A DNA stretch of 8,127 nt, from the NCBI GenBank assembly GCA_021851465.1, contig JAJZDL010000131.1:1-8127 (forward strand), in the 5' to 3' direction. Of this stretch, positions 1-5,506 are shown in pieces (position 1 is the first letter of the stretch; each line of letters opens with the position of its first letter). The translations under genes and the position numbers were made by a program. The notes beneath the pieces were generated by a model. That model had not been told where the DNA came from and searched no databases. It saw only the letters and a program-made list of their open reading frames with translations. This DNA is from Acidobacteriota bacterium. GTDB lineage: Bacteria > Acidobacteriota > Terriglobia > Terriglobales > Acidobacteriaceae.

Positions 1-486
1 GATGCCGAGGCCCCAGTATGCGTCCTGGTCGAAGCGCATTACCTGTCCGGTGAAGGCCATGCCAAGCGTGAGAAGAAGCAGACCCACGCCGACCATCCAG
101 GTCAGCTCACGGGGGAACTTGTACGCGCCGAAGAGGAAGACCTGCACCAGATGCAGCAGCACGATGGCGATCATGAAGTCCGAACCCCAGCCGTGGAGCG
201 CGCGCAGGTACCAGCCGAGTGGGATGGTGTGGTTGAGAATGCCGAGGCTGGTCCACGCCTCGTTTGCGGAGGGACTGTAGACCAGCGCGAGCAGGATTCC
301 AGTGACCACTTGAAGGACGAGAAGGATGGTCGCGGCAGAGCCGAAGACGTACATCCAGCTTGCGCTGTTGGCGGGGGTGGGGTGCGTAGCGGCTTCGGTG
401 AGCGGGCCGACCAGGCCGAGGCGCAGCTCGATCCACCGATGGAGATTGCTTCGGGCATCCAGTGCGCGCTGCTTCAGGCCGGCCAT
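1..486 (-). CDS. qcrB: Cytochrome b, N-terminal part (quinol:cytochrome c oxidoreductase), truncated by window edge
   Basis: This is the membrane core of a bc-type complex, which oxidises quinol and passes electrons across the membrane through two b hemes. The start is the ATG at 486, overlapping the Rieske stop by 13 bp; 162 codons are open to the left edge. The protein begins MAGLKQRALDARSNL, and a first membrane helix spans about residues 44-65. His98 and His112 in HGWGSDFMIAIVLLH have the H-x13-H spacing of the helix-B heme ligands, and KFPRE (123-127) follows as in the family. The segment GQVMRFDQDAYWG (146-158) replaces the common GY-x-LPW-x-Q-x-x-YW form. The second pair of heme ligands (helix D), the PEWY loop and the C-terminal half lie outside the window, so whether this is a full-length or split cytochrome b cannot be seen. 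Family assignment is firm; the symbol is by analogy with qcrCAB. Confidence 0.93.
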   Translation of the reverse strand, partial: MAGLKQRALDARSNLHRWIELRLGLVGPLTEAATHPTPANSASWMYVFGSAATILLVLQVVTGILLALVYSPSANEAWTSLGILNHTIPLGWYLRALHGWGSDFMIAIVLLHLVQVFLFGAYKFPRELTWMVGVGLLLLTLGMAFTGQVMRFDQDAYWGLGI

Positions 487-1190
487 TGGTTCGACCTCGC
501 GGATTCGGATGCGGTTTCGGATGCAGACCCAGCAGATGTGGACGATGCGGGCGCGATCTGCATCAGATGTTGCGTGGGCGGCTGCTGTTTGCAGGAGGCC
601 TCGGTGGCCAGAGTCGGCATGTCGCCTGCGTGGATGGCGAGCGTGTCGCCATCCAGCCGGTAGCGGTACTGGAAGAGGCCACGCTCGGGCGGGCCGGAGG
701 CGCGGCTGCCGTCTTTGTAGTAGGCGCCGCCGTGGCAGGGACAGAGGAAGAGCCTGGACTGCGCGAACCAGCGCACGGGGCATCCGAGGTGGGCGCAGTT
801 GATGGCGAAGACTTGAAACTCGCGCGTGGAGATGTGGCGCACCCAGCAGGCGACCTTCGCGGTGTCGCCGTCGTCGAAGCCGGCCACGGGGCTGCGAAAC
901 TCGGCGAGGCGCGTCTCGCCGACGGGGAAGTCGTGGATGGAGCCGAGCGCGATCCACGCGCCAACGCTGGAGGATTTTCTCAGCGCGGGGCCGAGCAGAT
1001 AGCCCACCAGCGGCACCGCCAACACCGCACCGATGGCGGCGTTGAGCGCGAGCGAGAGCTTGAAGAGAAAGGCACGGCGCGAGTGCGCGGCGGCCTTGGC
1101 AACGAGATCGGCGGCCCCGTTTGCAGCGTTTGGAGCGCCGCGCGCGGCGTCGTGAGTGTGCGGTCCCGGGTGTATTCGATCTTCGTTCAT
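474..1190 (-). CDS. qcrA: Rieske [2Fe-2S] iron-sulfur protein of the bc complex
   Basis: 238 residues. The protein takes one electron from quinol at the outer face of the membrane and passes it to a c-type heme. A twin-arginine export motif, SRRAFLFK (37-44), precedes a single membrane anchor (about 45-67). The cluster domain has box I CAHLGC (132-137) and box II CPCHGG (150-155). Ligands are Cys132, His134, Cys150 and His153, and Cys137-Cys152 form the expected disulfide. This signature separates true bc-complex Rieske proteins from Rieske oxygenases, which lack the disulfide pair. The ATG at 1190 has a GGAGAG ribosome site (1195-1200) four bases away. After the fold there is an unusual Ser/Ala/Gln-rich tail (about 196-238) with an extra Cys200. 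It lies 40 bp after the diheme cytochrome and overlaps cytochrome b by 13 bp, indicating co-translation. Confidence 0.95.
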   Translation of the reverse strand: MNEDRIHPGPHTHDAARGAPNAANGAADLVAKAAAHSRRAFLFKLSLALNAAIGAVLAVPLVGYLLGPALRKSSSVGAWIALGSIHDFPVGETRLAEFRSPVAGFDDGDTAKVACWVRHISTREFQVFAINCAHLGCPVRWFAQSRLFLCPCHGGAYYKDGSRASGPPERGLFQYRYRLDGDTLAIHAGDMPTLATEASCKQQPPTQHLMQIAPASSTSAGSASETASESARSNQWPA

Positions 1191-1230
1191 GTGTCTCTCC
1201 GCGAAGGGCCTTGCAAGCTACGGTTCAAAA

Positions 1231-1974
1231 CTAGGGCTGTTGTCGATAGGGTTGGCCGGGCGTTGCGCTGCGGTGCGAGGCGAGCCAGGCAACGACGTCG
1301 GTGATCTCCTGCCCGGTCATGGGGCGCGCGGCGGAACCGCTTAGATGGTTGCGCCAGTCGGGCATCCCCTGCTCGGGCTGGCCGCCGATAATGATGCTGC
1401 GCAGGCCCTGATCGCTGATGAGCGCGAGGTACGCTGGATCGACCAGGGAGCCGGTGACGACGCCGTTGTCTGCGTGCCCGCCGGTCGCGTCCGCGCCGTG
1501 GCAGCGCGCGCAGAAGAGCGCGAAGGCCTTCTGCCCCTGCGCGGGATCGCCCGGCGCGGCGCTTGCGTAGGCGGGTGGGGCCGATCCCGCGAGTACGGCT
1601 GGATTGCCCCAGGTCGCGGACATTCCTTGGGTGAGCACCGCGATCTGGCGGTCGGTCAACATGCCGCCCGATGAGCGCGCGAAAGGCGGCATTGCGGTGC
1701 CGGGAACGCCGATGGCGGTGACACGCTCGATGTTCGCGACCCCCGCGACCGCGAGATAGACCGGGTTGGCCAGCGAGATGGCCGCGCCGTACCTTCCGTC
1801 GACGCCGTGGCAGGAGGCGCAGTTCTGCGAGTAGAGAGTCGGGAAGTCGAGAACCTGGCCGGGCCGCGGGACCGTCGAATCCGCGGACGGCCTACCCGGC
1901 GCGGAGTTGCAACCGGCGATAGCAAGCGTAAGCACGCAGGACAGAAGGCACGGAATGAGCGAGCGGAGCCTCAT
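1231..1974 (-). CDS. Diheme cytochrome c lipoprotein, probable cytochrome c1 equivalent
   Basis: 247 residues. The N-terminus is a lipoprotein signal with lipobox IAGC and lipidated Cys22, so the protein should sit on the outer face of a membrane. Two class-I cytochrome c domains follow. The first has CASCH (52-56) with likely axial Met95 in GTAMPPF; the second has CARCH (155-159) with likely Met204 in GMPDW. The start is the ATG at 1974, which forms an ATGA overlap with the stop of the upstream membrane-protein gene and has a strong AAGGAGG site at 1985-1991. An open frame continues far upstream of this ATG, but there it is antisense-like shadow of the neighbouring gene. Lying just before Rieske and cytochrome b, with no separate c1 gene in view, it probably carries electrons from Rieske to the oxidase (inference). 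It could instead be an independent electron carrier, with c1 encoded outside the window. Confidence 0.92.
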   Translation of the reverse strand: MRLRSLIPCLLSCVLTLAIAGCNSAPGRPSADSTVPRPGQVLDFPTLYSQNCASCHGVDGRYGAAISLANPVYLAVAGVANIERVTAIGVPGTAMPPFARSSGGMLTDRQIAVLTQGMSATWGNPAVLAGSAPPAYASAAPGDPAQGQKAFALFCARCHGADATGGHADNGVVTGSLVDPAYLALISDQGLRSIIIGGQPEQGMPDWRNHLSGSAARPMTGQEITDVVAWLASHRSATPGQPYRQQP

Positions 1975-2894
1975 AGCGCGCCGTCCTCCTTGTCCCCGTT
2001 TTTCGTGCCGGGTTGCGTGCCGCGCTGCACGCCGGTTTGCGATGGGTCGGCCTGGGAGCCGTCGAGTTCGACGAGGTTGCTGTGCAGGCCCGCGCGCTCC
2101 GCGAATGAGAGCGCCTGAAACTGGGGCGTCCGTACCTTGGCATGAAGGTTGACGACATAACCGCAGACCAGCCCGAAGGCGATCTGCGAGAGGATGAACC
2201 ACGGCCAGTCGATGCGCTGGTTGAGGATGGGGCTGAGGATGTTCAACGCGGAGAACATGATCCCGGTCATGAGCAACGGGGCCATGAATCCGGCGGTCAC
2301 GATGGGGTAGCGCGGGAACATCGGCAGCATTGCGCCGTAGAGCAGCCCGACCAGAAGCGAGGTGAGGCCGTGGATGACGAGGGCGGCGAGCAGTCCTTGC
2401 AGGTGGAACTGGCAGAGGAAGGCGTTGCTGGCGCTGGCCCAGTCGACAAAGCCGCCGGCCGCCAGCAGGTTGATTGCGTACCAGAAGCTGTGATACTTGA
2501 GCACGCTGAAGATGCCGGCCGGCACCGTCATGGCCAGGCCGCCTGCGATGCCTCCCCTGATTCCGTTGCCAATCAGGAAGGTCTCGACGGGCAGCACCTT
2601 GCGCGGGGCTGCGCTTGCGGAGCGTTGTGGGCGCTGGATGAGCGTGCGCGCGCTTGCAATCTCGACCTCTTCCGCGATGACCGCCACGGGCACATGCGCC
2701 TCGTGCGGCAGCACCTGGCGGAACCAGCCCACGCAGGCCGCCAGCGTCATCGCCAGGCCGAGCGCCGCGACCGCAACGTTCGTCACCATGCCGGCAAAGA
2801 TGAGCGAGAGGCCCAGCGCGAGCGCCATCGGCCACGCCGTGGGGCGGGGAAGAAGCACCGAGTTGCCCTGGCCGTGCGTTGCGTCGTCGTGCAT
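1971..2894 (-). CDS. Oxidase-associated integral membrane protein with two domains, function unknown
   Basis: 307 residues from the ATG at 2894, which has GGAAGGGG at 2900-2907 five bases away. An in-frame ATG at 2954 with GGAAGG (2962-2967, 7-bp spacing) is nearly as good and would add 20 residues; a GTG at 3002 lacks a site. Residues 16-70 form a two-helix hairpin (PRPTAWPMALALG ... GWFRQVLPHEAHVPV) that resembles the small subunit IV-like hairpins of some bacterial heme-copper oxidases; this is from memory and is uncertain. After a linker (71-100), residues 105-252 form a glycine-rich region with about five membrane helices, including FWYAINLLAAGG, HGLTSLLVGLLYGAMLP and IDWPWFILSQIAFGLV. 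The C-terminal 50 residues are polar. It sits between oxidase subunit III and the diheme cytochrome and overlaps the latter by 4 bp, so a role in oxidase or supercomplex assembly or structure is plausible but not shown. I see no cofactor motif. Confidence 0.85.
   Translation of the reverse strand: MHDDATHGQGNSVLLPRPTAWPMALALGLSLIFAGMVTNVAVAALGLAMTLAACVGWFRQVLPHEAHVPVAVIAEEVEIASARTLIQRPQRSASAAPRKVLPVETFLIGNGIRGGIAGGLAMTVPAGIFSVLKYHSFWYAINLLAAGGFVDWASASNAFLCQFHLQGLLAALVIHGLTSLLVGLLYGAMLPMFPRYPIVTAGFMAPLLMTGIMFSALNILSPILNQRIDWPWFILSQIAFGLVCGYVVNLHAKVRTPQFQALSFAERAGLHSNLVELDGSQADPSQTGVQRGTQPGTKNGDKEDGAL
1985..1991 (-). promoter_or_regulatory. Strong Shine-Dalgarno for the diheme cytochrome c
   Basis: AAGGAGG on the minus strand, ten bases before the ATG at 1974 and inside the end of the preceding gene. 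It decides the start of the cytochrome over any upstream in-frame codon and shows that translation is re-initiated at the ATGA junction. Confidence 0.75.
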
Positions 2895-3005
2895 TGTGTC
2901 CCCTTCCTCATCCCGCCGGACCGCCCGAACGGACCGACCTGCGTTACTGCTCATTTTGAAACCTTCCGGGCTATCGCCCCTACAGAAATCGACAGCGTTC
3001 ACACT

Positions 3006-3602
3006 CTATCTGCCCAGCACATATACCACGGTAAAGACAACGACCCACACCGCATCGACAAAGTGCCAGTAGAGCGAGAGCACCTCCAGCCGCCCGGTGT
3101 GTTTGGCGGACATGGAGCCGTTGAGCGAAAAGACCAGCGCGAGGGAGAGCATGGCCAGGCCGACCAGAACGTGCGTGGCGTGCAGCCCCACAAGCGAGTA
3201 AAACGTGGTGCCGAAGAGGTTGGTCTGGATGGTAAGCCCATCGCGGTAGATCAGGGTGTACCACTCGTGGGCGGTGCCGCCGAGAAAGATGCTGCCCAGC
3301 AAGACCGTTGCAGCCAGCCACAACGAGCAGGCGTGCCGCCTGCCGCGATGCAGCGCGGCGACGGCGAGATGCACTGTGAGGCTGCTGGAGAGCAGGCAGA
3401 TGGAGGTGAAGAGGGGCAGGTCGAGGACCTGGCGTGGCGTTGGCCCGCGCTGGTCCCTGCCCAGATAGTAGAGGTATGCGACCACGAAGATGGTGAAGAT
3501 CGCCGACTCCGCAACGATGAGGCAGGCCATGCCTACGACGCCGCGCGAGGGAAGGATCCAGGCTTCGTTCGCGGTCTGCGGAATGACGGCGGTTTGGCTC
3601 AA
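3006..3602 (-). CDS. ctaE: Cytochrome c oxidase subunit III
   Basis: 198 residues, the short five-helix form typical of caa3- and bo3-type oxidases rather than the seven-helix mitochondrial form. Subunit III stabilises the oxidase and supports proton uptake in the D pathway. Conserved features are the early helix Glu32 (LIVAESAIFT), Glu113 (AHEWY), the GTTFYSLVGLHATHVLVG block (131-148) and WHFVDAVWVVVF (179-190). Helices lie at about 22-47, 64-85, 93-115, 130-160 and 176-197. The start is a TTG at 3602: an in-frame stop lies only a few codons upstream (near 3618) and the next ATG (Met25) would cut into the first helix. GGGAG precedes it by nine bases. Unlike the other genes of the cluster it is separated from its upstream neighbour, ctaD, by 206 bp of repeats. 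Confidence 0.95.
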   Translation of the reverse strand: MSQTAVIPQTANEAWILPSRGVVGMACLIVAESAIFTIFVVAYLYYLGRDQRGPTPRQVLDLPLFTSICLLSSSLTVHLAVAALHRGRRHACSLWLAATVLLGSIFLGGTAHEWYTLIYRDGLTIQTNLFGTTFYSLVGLHATHVLVGLAMLSLALVFSLNGSMSAKHTGRLEVLSLYWHFVDAVWVVVFTVVYVLGR

Positions 3603-3643
3603 TCGATGCGGCTCCCTTCAGTGCGTTGTGGCGAGTTCGACGA

Positions 3644-3649
3644 ATTATA
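3644..3649 (-). promoter_or_regulatory. Possible internal promoter (-10 box) ahead of ctaE
   Basis: The minus strand reads TATAAT here, a perfect sigma70-type -10 box about 40 bases before the ctaE start codon. Seventeen bases further upstream the sequence GAACCA is a poor -35 match, and there is no TGn extension. It may give ctaE and the downstream bc genes transcription independent of ctaCD, but one hexamer is weak evidence. Confidence 0.25.
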
Positions 3650-3650
3650 G

Positions 3651-3736
3651 GTCGGGCCTCAGCCCTTGGTTCTTCTTCTGGCTTAGTACCTAGGGCTTCG
3701 CCCTAGGCTGGTATAGAGCGGGCCTTTGGCCCTTTT
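3651..3736. repeat. REP-like cluster of three palindromes between ctaD and ctaE
   Basis: Three short palindromes follow one another. GGGC-CTCA-GCCC lies at 3654-3665. CCTAGGGC-TTC-GCCCTAGG lies at 3689-3707, a perfect 8-bp stem. GGGCC-TTT-GGCCC lies at 3720-3732 and is followed by TTTT on the plus strand. The outer GGGC-type stems and a central CCTAGGGC stem give the look of a repetitive extragenic palindromic element. On the coding (minus) strand the third hairpin has no U-run, so it is not a standard terminator for the operon; read on the plus strand it looks like a weak one. Likely roles are mRNA stabilisation or partial attenuation between ctaD and ctaE (inference). Whether it is repeated elsewhere in the genome cannot be seen from one copy. 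Confidence 0.6.
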
Positions 3737-3768
3737 CATTGCGACAAAATCATGACTCGTCCGACTTG

Positions 3769-3810
3769 TCTCACTATTCACTACTTACTGCTTACTATGT
3801 ACCGCTTACT
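3769..3810 (-). repeat. Degenerate 7-bp tandem repeat array at the ctaD stop codon
   Basis: Read on the minus strand from 3810 to 3769 there are six consecutive heptamers: AGTAAGC, GGTACAT, AGTAAGC, AGTAAGT, AGTGAAT, AGTGAGA. The consensus is AGTRARY-like and only the second unit departs strongly. The first unit supplies the last two bases of the ctaD stop codon TAG. The periodicity ends sharply at 3769. It resembles the short heptamer repeats known from intergenic DNA of some bacteria; the link to any named family is not established here. Confidence 0.6.
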
Positions 3811-5488
3811 ATTCGTAGCGGCTGTCCGGGTCTTCCGGGTGTTTGATGTCCCACAGGGGACGGCGGCTCTCGACGGTTGGGACCTCGGCGAAGTTGTATG
3901 CGGGCGGAGGCGATGCGGTGGACCATTCGAGAGTCCAGGCGTCCCATGGGTCTGGCCCGGCGATGGGGCCTTTGAAGTACGACCAAACCATGTTGTAGAC
4001 GAAGAGGAGAGTGGCGACGGCCTGAAAGACCGCGCCGCTGGAGACGATCATGTTCCATATCATCCATCCGCGGTCCGCCTCGTAGGTGTAGATGCGCCGC
4101 GGCATCCCGAGCAGGCCGGGGACGTGCATGAAGTCGAAGGTGAGGTGGAAGCCGATGAGGAAGATCCAGAAGTGCCACTTGCCGAGGCGTTCGCTCAACA
4201 TGCGGCCGGACATCTTGGGGAACCAGTAGTAGAAGGCGGAGAAGATCATGAAGAGGATCGCGCCGACCAGAACGTAGTGGAAGTGGGCGACGACGAAGTA
4301 TGAGTTGCCGAGCTGCCAATCGAAGGGCGCGACCGAGAGCATGATGCCAGTAAGGCCGGCGATGAGGAACTGGAAGAGGAACCCGGTGGCGAACATCATC
4401 GCAACGGTGAAGTGAATTTTGCCGCCCCAGATTGTGGCGAGCCAGTTGAAGATTTTGATGCCGGTGGGCACCGCGATGACCATAGTGGCGAGGGTGAAGA
4501 AGGTGTTGGGGCCGGGGCCAAGGCCGACGGTGAACATGTGGTGCGCCCAGACGCTGAGGCTGATGAAGCCGATGCCGACCGAGGCCGCCACCATCGCGGG
4601 GTATCCGAAGATGGCCTTGCGCGAGAAGACCGGAATGATCTCGTTGGCGAAGGCAAACGCGGGAAGCACGAGGATGTAGACCTCAGGATGGCCGAAGATC
4701 CAGAAGAAGTGCATCCACAACACCGCGGAGCCTCCCGCCTGCGTGTCGAAGAAGTGCGAACCGACGTAGCGGTCGAGCATGAGCATGATCTGCGCGGCCG
4801 TCAGCGGGCTGATGGTGACGAAGGCCAGGCAGGAGGTGACCAGATAGAGCCAGACCAGCAACGGCATCCGGTTGAGCTTCATGCCGGGGCAGCGCATACA
4901 GATCGTCGTTGCGACGATGTTCAGCGCTGTGCCGATGTTGCCGATGCCGCTGAGCAGGATGGCGAGGGTCCAGTAGTCGGTGCTGTGGCCGGGGGAGAAT
5001 ATCTGCGCGGTCAACGGCGCGTAGGCGAACCAACCGACGTCTGGCGCGGATCCCGCTCCGTAGAGTCCGCTGGCGCCGAAGTAGCTGAAGTAGAGCAGCA
5101 TTCCGCCGAAGGCGGAGATCCAGAAGCTGAATGCGTTCAGGCGTGGGAAGGCCATGTCGCGCGCGCCGATCATCAGCGGGACGAGGTAGTTTCCGAAACC
5201 GAAGAGGATGGGCATCCCGACGAAGAAGACCATCGTGGTTCCGTGCATGGTGAAGAGGCTGTCGAATGTCTGTGGCGAGACGAAGTGGTTGTTGGGCACG
5301 GCGAGCTGGATGCGCATGAGCAGCGCCTGGCAGCCGGCAACCACAAGGAAAAAGAGCGCGTAGCCGATGTACATCAGCCCGATTTTTTTGTGATCGACCG
5401 TGGTGACCCAATCGTGCAGCACCTCCAGCAGGAGGCGCCGCGGCGCGGCCTGTGTGGTTCCTGCAGTTGTTGTGGTCTGTACTGCCAT
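3809..5488 (-). CDS. ctaD: Cytochrome c oxidase subunit I (type A heme-copper oxidase)
   Basis: 559 residues, twelve-helix catalytic subunit that reduces oxygen to water at a heme a3/CuB site and pumps protons. Ligands are His82 and His404 (low-spin heme a), His402 (heme a3), and His267, His316 and His317 (CuB). Tyr271 is in the HPEVY motif and forms the His-Tyr cross-link. The D-channel triad Asn100, Asp111, Asn118 keeps the N-x10-D-x6-N spacing and ends at Glu269. The K channel has Thr342 and Lys345 (PTGIKIF). MPRR (462-465) supplies the propionate arginines. These features make it an A1-type pump. An oddity is that the Mg-site His-Asp pair eight and seven residues before His402 is Gly394-Asn395 here. 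The ATG at 5488 has GGAAGGAAG four bases upstream (5493-5501). The gap to ctaC is 18 bp. Confidence 0.98.
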   Translation of the reverse strand: MAVQTTTTAGTTQAAPRRLLLEVLHDWVTTVDHKKIGLMYIGYALFFLVVAGCQALLMRIQLAVPNNHFVSPQTFDSLFTMHGTTMVFFVGMPILFGFGNYLVPLMIGARDMAFPRLNAFSFWISAFGGMLLYFSYFGASGLYGAGSAPDVGWFAYAPLTAQIFSPGHSTDYWTLAILLSGIGNIGTALNIVATTICMRCPGMKLNRMPLLVWLYLVTSCLAFVTISPLTAAQIMLMLDRYVGSHFFDTQAGGSAVLWMHFFWIFGHPEVYILVLPAFAFANEIIPVFSRKAIFGYPAMVAASVGIGFISLSVWAHHMFTVGLGPGPNTFFTLATMVIAVPTGIKIFNWLATIWGGKIHFTVAMMFATGFLFQFLIAGLTGIMLSVAPFDWQLGNSYFVVAHFHYVLVGAILFMIFSAFYYWFPKMSGRMLSERLGKWHFWIFLIGFHLTFDFMHVPGLLGMPRRIYTYEADRGWMIWNMIVSSGAVFQAVATLLFVYNMVWSYFKGPIAGPDPWDAWTLEWSTASPPPAYNFAEVPTVESRRPLWDIKHPEDPDSRYE

Positions 5489-5506
5489 GGTGCTTCCTTC
5501 CGTACT

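Noticed and set aside
462..1304. Plus-strand open frame of 280 codons opposite the Rieske gene
   Set aside because: Antisense shadow of a Rieske gene with all ligands intact; no ribosome site or recognisable domain.
1975..2835. N-terminal extension that would make the diheme cytochrome 534 residues long
   Set aside because: The extension reads Arg/Pro/His-rich nonsense in a shifted frame of the membrane-protein gene, whereas the ATG at 1974 has a strong ribosome site followed by a proper lipoprotein signal.
2142..3650. Long plus-strand open frame of 502 codons opposite the membrane-protein and ctaE genes
   Set aside because: Its translation is highly charged and low in hydrophobic structure, lacks family motifs, and lies antisense to clearly coding membrane proteins; typical of GC-rich antisense frames.
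3720..3736. GGGCC-TTT-GGCCC-TTTT as an intrinsic terminator of the oxidase operon
   Set aside because: The T-run is on the plus strand, while the operon is transcribed from the minus strand, and the downstream genes belong to the same respiratory cluster; called as part of the palindrome cluster.
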